A stretch of DNA of 6,262 nt, taken from Armatimonadota bacterium (GTDB taxonomy: Bacteria > Sysuimicrobiota > Sysuimicrobiia > Sysuimicrobiales > JACQTN01). The translations under genes and the position numbers were made by a program. Positions 1-5,791 of the stretch are shown here, piece after piece. Position 1 is the stretch's first letter. Each line of letters begins with the position of its first letter. The notes below the pieces were generated by a model. It was given only the letters and a program-made list of their open reading frames with translations, was not told where the DNA came from and searched no databases. Location: positions 1 to 6,262 of the forward strand of contig JACQTN010000473.1 in assembly GCA_016210785.1 (NCBI GenBank), read 5' to 3'.

Positions 1-102
1 CAATTAGGAAAGCGCCGCGTCTAGCTCCCGAAACGGGCCACTCCAGAGACAACTACCGCTGTCTGCTAGGCAGGTAGCCTCGCGTCGGCCATCGAGCTGC
101 GG
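1..102. other. Non-coding end of window downstream of the threonine-synthase-like gene
   Basis: No gene is supported here. The stretch lies just after the stop codon of the leftward operon's last visible gene, where a terminator would be expected. Two small inverted repeats are visible: CCCG-aaa-CGGG at 27-37, and CTACC at 53-57 against GGTAG at 73-77 with a 15-base loop. Neither is followed on the minus strand by a T-run, so I do not call an intrinsic terminator. Rho-dependent termination, or continuation of the operon beyond the window, are both possible. Confidence 0.5.
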
Positions 103-1344
103 TCAGGCGAATGTGTCGAGGTCTAACGCCCTGAGGGATTGCAGTGTCGGGCTGATCTCAGGAATGTCCTGGAGTTCGTTCTCTGTCGCAAACGGCTGCT
201 TCAGGCCGTGCCCGGTGGACACGACCACGACTTCGTCGCCGCTGGCCATTGAGCCGTCTTGCAGGAGATCTGTCAGGGCGGCGACTGCCGCGCCGGCGCT
301 GGGTTCCATGTATAGACCTTCGGCCTCGTCCATGAGCCGTATCGCCCTCAGGATGGCCTCGTCTGAAACAGCGACTGCGGTCCCCAGGGACTGTCGGACT
401 ATCTTGAGCGTGTAGGTCCCGTCCTGGCTGTACCCGGCCAGCGGGTCCTGGATACCGGATGCGATCGTCCGGGGCGAATCCCACGGAAGCACGACGCCAG
501 CACCCGCCCGGAACGCGCGGGCGATGGGCGCGCAGCCGGCGGCCTGCGCGGCCACCATGCGGGGGAGCATGTTCACCAGGCCCGCCCGCTGCATCTCACA
601 GAATCCCTTCCAGATGCCGGCCAGGAGCGGCCCCGCTCCCACCGGAACGATGATCCACCTGGGGGCGCGCCAGCCAAGATCCGCTGCAATCTCATACGCG
701 ACGGTCTTGTCGCCCTCTACCGAGTACGGATTCTCAAACGTGGTGGTCACATTGTACCAGCCAAACTCTCTTGCCGATGTGTGAGCCAGTGCCATGCTGT
801 CGCTGACCGATCCCGTGACCCGGACGATCTTCGCCCCTGACGCGGCGATCTGCAGGAGCTTGCTGGCTGGTGTGTGAGAAGGGACGAATACGACGGCCCT
901 GAGGCCTGCGCGCGCAGCGTACGCCACCATCGAGGCTGCGGCGTTGCCGCTGGAGGCTGTCGTCACCGTATCAACCCCCAGTTCGCGAGCCCTGGACACC
1001 GCTACGCTCAGCGGCCGGTCCTTGAAGGATCCCGTTGGCTGCCTCGTCTCGTCTTTCGCCAGCAGGCAGCTCAGACCCAGGAGCTGGCCGATGCGCTCGC
1101 ACCTGAGCAGCGGCGTCCGCCCTTCCCCCAGCGTCACCGCATAGCTTGCGGACGCGGGAAGCAGGTCATGGTGGATCCAGATGCCGTCGGCGCGGCTCCC
1201 GCAGGTTGGATCGAAGGCGGCAGGCGAAATATCTGCGTACTGATACTGGACATCCAGTGGGGCGCCGCAAGACTCACAGCGGTAAACGCGTTCCAGTGCG
1301 TGCCTTCTGCCGCATTCGGTGCACACCGCATGGGTGGCAAACAC
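103..1344 (-). CDS. thrC: Threonine-synthase-like PLP-dependent enzyme with N-terminal zinc ribbon
   Basis: A 413-residue fold-type II PLP enzyme. Threonine synthase converts O-phospho-L-homoserine and water to L-threonine and phosphate in the cytoplasm. Residues 8-26 hold four cysteines as CxxC...CxxC (C8, C11, C23, C26), the zinc ribbon typical of the ThrC subgroup of archaea and many bacteria. PTGSFKDR at 103-110 carries the expected Schiff-base lysine K108. SSGN at 131-134 and the glycine-rich PVGAGPLLAG at 234-243 fit cofactor-binding loops, and STGHGLK at 376-382 matches the family's C-terminal signature. Length is normal for the subgroup. The start is GTG, supported by GGAGG at 1351-1355 with six bases of spacing. 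It lies 68 bases after the dppC-like gene on the same strand and is probably co-transcribed with it. No hom or thrB neighbour is visible, so a related role (another phosphorylated or hydroxy-amino-acid substrate, or a dehydratase-type reaction) is possible. The family is sure; the exact substrate is inferred. Confidence 0.86.
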   Translation of the reverse strand: MFATHAVCTECGRRHALERVYRCESCGAPLDVQYQYADISPAAFDPTCGSRADGIWIHHDLLPASASYAVTLGEGRTPLLRCERIGQLLGLSCLLAKDETRQPTGSFKDRPLSVAVSRARELGVDTVTTASSGNAAASMVAYAARAGLRAVVFVPSHTPASKLLQIAASGAKIVRVTGSVSDSMALAHTSAREFGWYNVTTTFENPYSVEGDKTVAYEIAADLGWRAPRWIIVPVGAGPLLAGIWKGFCEMQRAGLVNMLPRMVAAQAAGCAPIARAFRAGAGVVLPWDSPRTIASGIQDPLAGYSQDGTYTLKIVRQSLGTAVAVSDEAILRAIRLMDEAEGLYMEPSAGAAVAALTDLLQDGSMASGDEVVVVSTGHGLKQPFATENELQDIPEISPTLQSLRALDLDTFA

Positions 1345-1412
1345 GATGATCCTCCAAACCCGCCTGCCGCCCGGGCCCCAATCCAGGGCTCCGGTATCAG
1401 CACGCCGTCACT

Positions 1413-2336
1413 CTACAAGCCCCGCAGGCGTGGGTCGAGCGCATCCCGCAACCCGTCCCCAATCAGGTTCATGCCCAGCACCGTGAAGAAGATGGCCAGC
1501 CCGGGGAAAACCGTCATCCAGGGGGCAATCGTGGTGTACAGACGCCCCTCGCTCAGGATGATTCCCCAGGTGGGAATGAACGGCGGCACGCCGACGCCCA
1601 GGAAGCTGAGGGCGGCTTCTCCCAGGATGGAGTACGCAAAGATGAACGTGCCCTGGACGATCAGAGGGGAGATGCAGTTGGGAAGAATATGGCGAAGAAC
1701 GATGAGCGCGTCCGACAATCCGATGGCGCGCGCTGCCTCGACAAAAGGTTCTTCCCGCAGCACCAGGACGCTGCTGCGCACCAGGCGGGCCACCCTGGGC
1801 GTGTACACAACGGCCAGGGTGATCACCACATTCCTGGCCCCCTGACCGAGTCCGGCCAGCATGGTGATGGCCAGCACAATGGGTGGAAAGGCCATCAGAC
1901 CATCCATGACGCGCATCAGCACGTTGTCCAGATGTTGATGGTAGCCAGCGGTCAGGCCCACCACGGTGCCTACCAGCATGGCGGTTCCGGCCGCTCCCGC
2001 CCCGATGAGGTACGACAGGCGCCCTCCCCACAGGATGCGGCTGAAGATGTCCCGGCCATAGGTGTCCGTACCCATCCAGTAGCGGGCGGAGGGCGGTGCG
2101 ACGCGATCCATCGAACTCATCGCGCCAGGGGGAAAGCGCTGCACCCAGGGCGCGAGAAGGCTTGCCGCCGCCACCGTACCAAACACGAGGAACCCGATCG
2201 CCACCACCCTGCGCTTCCACAGGCGCTTCCAGGCCCGCTGCCACTGCAGGCGGTCTTCCGGATGGCGCACGCGGGACGGAGGCCGGGTTGCGGCCGGTCT
2301 CATTGACGCCGAGTCGGTGGGCGGAGGGTCGATCAT
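1413..2336 (-). CDS. dppC: ABC transporter permease, DppC/OppC type (dipeptide/oligopeptide family)
   Basis: A 307-residue inner-membrane permease, one half of the translocation channel of a peptide-type ABC importer. The N-terminus is polar and basic (about 1-42), followed by a first membrane helix near 43-64. The DppC/OppC hallmark GTDTYGRDIFSRILWGGR lies at 89-106. Further helices fall near 110-130, 145-165, 168-180, 225-247 and 272-293. The cytoplasmic EAA loop, which docks onto the ATPase, is EAARAIGLSDALIVLRHILPN at about 200-220 and keeps the conserved Gly and the terminal LPN. The frame is open upstream to 2753, but homology begins only at the ATG at 2336, whose A is the last base of the upstream permease's TGA (TGATG). 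That overlap and only a weak AAGGTC upstream suggest translational coupling. The sequence looks intact. The transported substrate cannot be read from it; dipeptides, oligopeptides or related compounds are typical. Confidence 0.94.
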   Translation of the reverse strand: MIDPPPTDSASMRPAATRPPSRVRHPEDRLQWQRAWKRLWKRRVVAIGFLVFGTVAAASLLAPWVQRFPPGAMSSMDRVAPPSARYWMGTDTYGRDIFSRILWGGRLSYLIGAGAAGTAMLVGTVVGLTAGYHQHLDNVLMRVMDGLMAFPPIVLAITMLAGLGQGARNVVITLAVVYTPRVARLVRSSVLVLREEPFVEAARAIGLSDALIVLRHILPNCISPLIVQGTFIFAYSILGEAALSFLGVGVPPFIPTWGIILSEGRLYTTIAPWMTVFPGLAIFFTVLGMNLIGDGLRDALDPRLRGL

Positions 2337-3280
2337 CAGAGATATTTGACCTTGGGACTCAGGTAGACGTACAGGACATCGATGACCAGACTGACCAGAA
2401 CGTAGATGACTGAGACCAGGAGAGCGACTCCCTGTATGACCGGATAGTCTCTTCTGAGGACGGAGGTGACCAGCAACCGTCCCAGGCCCGGGATGTTGAA
2501 GACCGTTTCCACGACGACTGCCCCGCTCAAGAGGACGGCCAGCACAACTCCGATGACCGTCACAACCTGCACCAGGGCGTTCCGCAGCGCGTGACGGTAC
2601 ACGACGACCCGTTCCAGGAGACCTTTTGCTCTCGCCGTCCGGATGTAATCCTGGCTCAGGACATCGAGCATGGCTGACCGCGTGATGCGGGCGATGAGCG
2701 CCGACTGCACCAATCCGATCGCAAGCGCGGGCAGAACGAGGGACCGGAGCCACTGGAGCGGGTTTTCCAGCAACGGGATGTAGCCCGCCACCGGCAGCAC
2801 GCCCAGGTACTGGCCAAACAGCAGCATCAGGTTGATGCCGAGCCAGAACTCCGGCATCGACACTCCAAAAACAGCCAGCGTGGCAAATGCCTGATCGACA
2901 GCCGTACCCGCGCGCACCGCGGAGATGATCCCGAAGGGTACCCCGAGTCCAACCGCCACCACCAGGCTCAGCAACGTCAACGCCAGCGTCGGCTCCGCGC
3001 GCTGGGCTATCGACTTCGTGACCGGCTGATTGAGGAAGATGGATTCGCCCAGTTCTCCCTGCACGACACGGAAAGCCCAGCGTCCGAGCTGCACGACCAG
3101 TGGCTGCTCGAGGCCCAACTGCCGCCTCAGGCGTGCCACATCGTCTGGAGAGGCTTCTGGACCCAGCATGACGACCGCGGGATCGCCGGGGGCCACGTAC
3201 ATCAGCGTGAAGACAATGACTCCGACAACGCTCATGACGATGACAAGCGAGAGCAGTCGCCTGGCAATCAGCTCAACCAT
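2336..3280 (-). CDS. dppB: ABC transporter permease, DppB/OppB type (dipeptide/oligopeptide family)
   Basis: A 314-residue inner-membrane permease that pairs with the DppC-type protein encoded directly after it. The first helix is near 8-28, followed by the family signature APGDP (30-34) and a periplasmic segment with LRRQLGLEQP (51-60). Further helices lie near 97-120, 131-160, 178-197, 236-258 and 285-308. GVSMPEFWLG at 139-148 is typical, and the EAA-type loop is at about 211-235 (DYIRTARAKG...RHALRNA), ending LRN instead of the usual LPN. The start chosen is ATG at 3280, ten bases from GAGGGAG (3291-3297). A TTG at 3289 in the same frame lies only one base from that ribosome binding site and is unlikely. 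The gene is 113 bases downstream of the binding-protein gene and overlaps dppC by one base. Length and organisation are normal and I see no damage. Substrate is unknown. Confidence 0.94.
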   Translation of the reverse strand: MVELIARRLLSLVIVMSVVGVIVFTLMYVAPGDPAVVMLGPEASPDDVARLRRQLGLEQPLVVQLGRWAFRVVQGELGESIFLNQPVTKSIAQRAEPTLALTLLSLVVAVGLGVPFGIISAVRAGTAVDQAFATLAVFGVSMPEFWLGINLMLLFGQYLGVLPVAGYIPLLENPLQWLRSLVLPALAIGLVQSALIARITRSAMLDVLSQDYIRTARAKGLLERVVVYRHALRNALVQVVTVIGVVLAVLLSGAVVVETVFNIPGLGRLLVTSVLRRDYPVIQGVALLVSVIYVLVSLVIDVLYVYLSPKVKYL

Positions 3281-3332
3281 GGGCAACAATCTCCCTCACG
3301 GTCGGAGAACGGTGGGATGTCCAGCAACGGGA

Positions 3333-3365
3333 CGCGGGGGAGCCCGTCAGGCGTTTTCCCCCGCG
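3333..3365 (-). other. Intercistronic stem-loop between binding-protein and permease genes
   Basis: A perfect 9-base inverted repeat: CGCGGGGGA at 3333-3341 against TCCCCCGCG at 3357-3365, with a 15-base loop that can itself pair GCC (3342-3344) with GGC (3350-3352). It lies in the 113-base gap just after the solute-binding-protein stop codon. On the transcribed strand it is not followed by a U-tract, so it is not a canonical terminator. In comparable importer operons such hairpins protect the upstream transcript from 3' exonucleases or cause partial termination, giving more binding protein than permease. That role is inferred here. Confidence 0.6.
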
Positions 3366-3393
3366 CCCCGCTCTCACGCCGAGTTTTTTGGCA

Positions 3394-4968
3394 TCACCTT
3401 GCGGCCAGCCAGACGTTCCAGAAGAACGGCATGCGCAGGTTGGCGTAGCCTCTCACACGGCTGGCACCCATCCGCATGGTAGAGTAGTGCCCGAAGTTGA
3501 TCGCCGGGACTTCCTGCCACCAGTGCTTCTGAAAGTCCTCCCAGAGCTTGTAGCGCTGCCGGTAATCAAGGGTCTGCCCCAACTGCTTGAGCAGGCCTTC
3601 CTTGCGTTCATCCACCCACCAGCCGGGCCAGTTGGCCGAGAAGTACACGTCGTCAGTCGGCTCGGCGGCGTTGACCACCCCCGTCGAGAAGACGTCCCAT
3701 AGGGCCGGGTTGGCTCTCCGCTGCGCCAGGGTTGCCCAGTCCAACACCTGGAGGTCCAACGCAAAACCGACCGCCTCCAGTTGGGGACGGGCGCCCGCGG
3801 CGATCCGGTACATCCATTCGTACGCCTGCGTGGTAATCCACCGTACCGGCTTGCCGGTGTATCCGGCTTGCCTCAGGAGCGTGCGGGCCCGCTCGGGGTT
3901 CGCCTGGTTGTACTGCTCCTTGCCAACCTCGCTATACCACGCCCCCTGCGGCATCAACGAAGGGGTCAGCCGGTAAAACGCCGGCTGTCCGAACGCCACC
4001 CGCATGAGCGGCTCCATATTCAAGGCCGCCAGGAACGCCTGCCGCATGGTGCGGTCAGTGAAGAGTCCCTCCTTTTTGTTGAACATGGCGATCGGCCAGC
4101 CCACGTGGGCCATGAAGATCTGGAAATTCGGGTTTGCCCTGAAGCGCGGGTACATGTCGGGGTTGACGTCGTTGGCGAAGTCGTACAGGCCGGTTTCGAG
4201 GCCAGACACCCTCGTGGGCTGCTCGGGCACGGGGATGATCCGGATCTCGTCCACATAGGCCACCCGCCGGCCGCCGTACCCGTTGGGACTGTCGGACCTG
4301 GCAGCGTAGTTCGCGAAACGCGTGAGGCGAATGTGCCGGTCTGGGATACGCTCGGTGAACTGGAAGGGGCCGGAACCGATGAAGCGCTGGACCTGCCCCT
4401 CGCCAGCCTCCCGGACGATTTCAGCGGGCATGACCGCCGGAATGGAACGGAACGGGTTGGCGAGGGCAATCAGGAGCGGTCCGTAGCGCTCGGTGAGGCG
4501 GATGATCACCCGATTCGCCCCCTCCGCCTCGACAGAACGGACCGACGTAAAGACGGTTTTTCCGGCGGCCGTCACGCGTCCCCACCGGCTGATCGAGGCC
4601 ACCACGTCTTCGGAAGTCATCAGCCGGCCGTTGTGAAACCGAACGTCTCTGCGCAAGTCCAGCGTGTAGACGCGCCCATCGGGAGAGACCGTGAACCTGT
4701 CAACCAGATGAGGGAGAGGATTCCCGTCTTTGTCCAGCGTGAACAGGGTCTCGAAGATATGATTGGCGATCTGCGCGGTCACGGAGACCGTCGTCCAATG
4801 AGGGTCCAGTGTCGGCGGCTCGGCTTCGACGCCCCAGCGCAGAACGCCCCCACGGACCGGCGCCTGCGCAAGACCGGCTGGAGTCAACGCGCCCACCGCG
4901 ATGAGGACCGCCGCGATGACAAGCACGCGGATCCACGAACGTGGAGTCTCGTGACGCCTGCACTTCAT
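3394..4968 (-). CDS. ABC transporter solute-binding protein, family 5 (dipeptide/oligopeptide-binding type)
   Basis: A 524-residue secreted receptor that would capture the solute outside the membrane and deliver it to the two downstream permeases. The N-terminus is a classic Sec signal: basic residues within 1-14, a hydrophobic core near 15-28, and AQA (34-36) as the likely cleavage site. There is no lipobox cysteine, so it is probably free in the periplasm or held otherwise. The mature protein begins with PVRGGVLRWGVEAEPPTLDP (37-56), the usual first strand of SBP family 5. Other family features are VYTLDLRRDVRFHNG (100-114), the SGPF segment (199-202) and the C-terminal FGHYS region (492-496). 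ATG at 4968 is preferred over an in-frame start at 5055 because AGGGAGGAGG (4977-4986) sits eight bases upstream and the signal peptide starts there. It is first in the leftward operon. The ligand cannot be told from sequence; peptides, opines, glutathione or sugars all occur in this family. Confidence 0.95.
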   Translation of the reverse strand: MKCRRHETPRSWIRVLVIAAVLIAVGALTPAGLAQAPVRGGVLRWGVEAEPPTLDPHWTTVSVTAQIANHIFETLFTLDKDGNPLPHLVDRFTVSPDGRVYTLDLRRDVRFHNGRLMTSEDVVASISRWGRVTAAGKTVFTSVRSVEAEGANRVIIRLTERYGPLLIALANPFRSIPAVMPAEIVREAGEGQVQRFIGSGPFQFTERIPDRHIRLTRFANYAARSDSPNGYGGRRVAYVDEIRIIPVPEQPTRVSGLETGLYDFANDVNPDMYPRFRANPNFQIFMAHVGWPIAMFNKKEGLFTDRTMRQAFLAALNMEPLMRVAFGQPAFYRLTPSLMPQGAWYSEVGKEQYNQANPERARTLLRQAGYTGKPVRWITTQAYEWMYRIAAGARPQLEAVGFALDLQVLDWATLAQRRANPALWDVFSTGVVNAAEPTDDVYFSANWPGWWVDERKEGLLKQLGQTLDYRQRYKLWEDFQKHWWQEVPAINFGHYSTMRMGASRVRGYANLRMPFFWNVWLAAR

Positions 4969-5008
4969 GACAGTTGCCTCCTCCCTATCGCGCGGAGTTT
5001 CTTGCACG

Positions 5009-5042
5009 GGGATCAGCCCGCCTGCTCGCGCACAGGCATCCC
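5009..5042 (-). promoter_or_regulatory. Bulged hairpin in the 5' leader of the binding-protein gene
   Basis: On the minus strand transcript, GGGAT pairs with ATCCC (plus-strand 5038-5042 against 5009-5013) and, stacked directly inside, GCCTG pairs with CAGGC (5033-5037 against 5020-5024). This gives ten pairs interrupted by a six-base bulge at 5014-5019 and an eight-base apical loop. It ends about 20 bases before the AGGGAGGAGG ribosome binding site. It matches no riboswitch consensus I recognise. It may affect translation or transcript stability of the binding-protein gene, or be incidental in GC-rich DNA. Confidence 0.4.
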
Positions 5043-5087
5043 TATTCTGAGCCATCGGGACCCTTGCCGGAATCGGCTTCTAACCTT

Positions 5088-5093
5088 ATTATA
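5088..5093 (-). promoter_or_regulatory. Candidate -10 box of the leftward transporter operon
   Basis: The minus strand reads TATAAT exactly at 5093 to 5088, in an AT-rich island (TATAATAAGG) within GC-rich DNA. The -35 position at 17-base spacing reads TCGGCT, a poor match, and there is no extended TGn. A start of transcription near 5081 would give a leader of about 110 bases before the ATG at 4968. The weak -35 box and the decamer just upstream would fit a promoter needing an activator. Confidence 0.55.
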
Positions 5094-5095
5094 GT

Positions 5096-5105
5096 GCGTA
5101 ATCCG
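5096..5105 (-). repeat. Decamer CGGATTACGC, copy 1 (inverted), next to the leftward -10 box
   Basis: The minus strand reads CGGATTACGC, ending two bases before TATAAT. It is identical to the plus-strand copy at 5345-5354 and differs by one base from the copy at 5315-5324. Its position in the -10/-35 spacer would suit an operator for a regulator of the transporter operon. The operator role is inferred. Confidence 0.5.
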
Positions 5106-5243
5106 CCGCAAGCCGACGGCCCTTCCGGTCCATCCCGACCCCCCCTCCGGATGAAGCAGACCGCTGATCCGCCCGGTATTCCGGCCGCCCGGCCGCATCC
5201 CGCGCAGGGCTGCCGATCACGCCGGGGCTGATACGCCTGAGCC

Positions 5244-5280
5244 GCCGCTTCAGCCCGCCGGAAGCGGCTTGCCAGCGGGC
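5244..5280. repeat. Overlapping GC-rich inverted repeats upstream of the rightward genes
   Basis: GCCGCTTC (5244-5251) is the reverse complement of GAAGCGGC (5261-5268), giving an 8-base stem with a nine-base loop. Within the same stretch GCCCGC (5253-5258) pairs with GCGGGC (5275-5280). The two hairpins overlap and cannot form together. If transcribed rightward this could be a switching structure, but no promoter upstream is evident, so the role is unclear. Confidence 0.4.
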
Positions 5281-5314
5281 GTTGGCGTGTGACGTCATTG
5301 CCTGTCGAATTCAC

Positions 5315-5324
5315 CGGATTATGC
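5315..5324 (+). repeat. Decamer CGGATTATGC, copy 2
   Basis: A direct copy of the shared decamer with a single C-to-T difference, lying 92 bases before the start of the DHDPS-like gene. It is preceded by C, as is copy 3, making an 11-base match with one difference. It begins exactly 30 bases before copy 3, close to three helical turns, so proteins on both sites would face the same side of the DNA. Confidence 0.5.
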
Positions 5325-5344
5325 AAAGAGAATCGGCTCCTGGC

Positions 5345-5354
5345 CGGATTACGC
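5345..5354 (+). repeat. Decamer CGGATTACGC, copy 3
   Basis: Identical in sequence to the inverted copy by the leftward promoter and 30 bases after copy 2. It lies 62 bases before the start codon of the DHDPS-like gene, a normal operator distance. A binding site for a regulator serving both divergent units is the simplest reading. Confidence 0.5.
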
Positions 5355-5416
5355 GGCGTTCGGTGTTCCGCTTACTCTCAACGTGACACGCATCGGAGCG
5401 TGGAGGTCTACATCTC

Positions 5417-5791
5417 ATGAGCCGAGCCATTGACTGGCGCGGCGTCTTCGCCGTGCTGGTCACCCCGTTCACGGACGACCAGAGCATCGACGTCGAGAGC
5501 CTGCGGCGTCAGATCCGCTTCTGCGTGGCGTGCGGCGTGCAGGCGGTGGTCGGCCCGGTGGTGGCCAGCGAGTTCTTCACGCTCAGCGACGATGAACGCC
5601 GGCTCTTCTACCGCGTCACGGTGGCAGAGCTTGGCAGCAAGATCCCGTACGTGGCCGGAGTCTCGGGAACCAGCGGCCCGCACGCGGCGGAACTGGCTCT
5701 GGCCGCCGCCGGGGCGGGCGCCGACGCTATCCTCGCCATGCCGCCGTATGTCACTGCGGGAAACCACCGTGAGAGGGGAGTTCAGCCATGA
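5417..5791 (+). pseudogene. Truncated DHDPS/N-acetylneuraminate lyase family gene, probable internal deletion
   Basis: This reads as the first third of a DapA-superfamily aldolase. Intact members are TIM barrels of about 290-310 residues that form a Schiff base with pyruvate or a 2-oxo acid. GVFAVLVTPF (9-18) is the first strand; IDVESLRRQIRFCVACGVQAVV (24-45) is the first helix and second strand. GPVVASEFFTLSDDER (46-61) replaces the GTTGE motif, keeping the glutamate but lacking the paired threonines. IPYVAGV (76-82) and ADAILAMPPYV (102-112) follow. Homology stops near residue 114, and the protein ends at 124 with GNHRERGVQP. The Schiff-base lysine region and the rest of the barrel are absent. 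Start ATG 5417 has GGAGG at 5402-5406. The stop overlaps the next gene as ATGA. That overlap suggests an in-frame internal deletion that kept the native tail, though an assembly error could give the same picture. Even intact it would not be a standard DapA. Confidence 0.78.

Larger units (their letters stand above)
4969..5416. promoter_or_regulatory. Divergent intergenic region with promoter, decamer repeats and leader structures
   Basis: This 448-base gene-free region separates the leftward transporter operon from the rightward DHDPS/D-threonine-aldolase-like genes. It holds a perfect TATAAT on the minus strand (5088-5093), three copies of CGGATTAyGC, a bulged hairpin in the presumed leader of the binding-protein gene (5009-5042), and a GC-rich inverted repeat (5244-5280). 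No convincing sigma-70 promoter was found for the rightward genes; the best candidates are poor matches. Short reading frames crossing the region have neither ribosome binding sites nor recognisable domains. The gene arrangement suggests co-regulation of uptake and catabolism. Confidence 0.7.

Noticed and set aside
27..77. Possible terminator hairpins after the ThrC-like gene
   Set aside because: Stems are only 4-5 pairs and no T-run follows on the minus strand.
874..1845. Plus-strand open frame of 323 codons
   Set aside because: It crosses the antisense of both the ThrC-like and DppC-like genes and the gap between them, with low-complexity Arg/Pro/Ser composition and no recognisable domain.
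1408..2244. Minus-strand open frame of 278 codons overlapping dppC
   Set aside because: It is an alternative frame of the dppC-type gene; dppC has the family hallmarks and this frame has none.
2337..2753. N-terminal extension of the DppC frame up to 2753
   Set aside because: The extra 139 residues are Arg/Pro/Ser/His-rich, out-of-frame sequence of dppB with no homology; the ATG at 2336 gives normal length and a TGATG overlap.
4969..5055. Upstream in-frame start for the binding protein at 5055
   Set aside because: It would bury the signal peptide behind 29 polar residues and would place the strong AGGGAGGAGG inside the coding region; ATG at 4968 fits both.
3781..5094. Long plus-strand open frame (437 codons) opposite the solute-binding-protein gene
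   Set aside because: It is antisense to a well-recognised family-5 binding protein, has no domain, is rich in Arg/Gly/Pro/His as expected from an opposite-strand frame in GC-rich DNA, and lacks a convincing ribosome binding site.
5290..5297. TGACGTCA palindrome
   Set aside because: A single 8-base palindrome without a second copy or longer symmetry is not enough to call an operator in bacterial DNA.
5298..5325. Possible rightward promoter TTGCCT ... TATGCA
   Set aside because: The spacing is 16 but the -10 matches only half of the consensus and overlaps a repeat copy; not strong enough to annotate.
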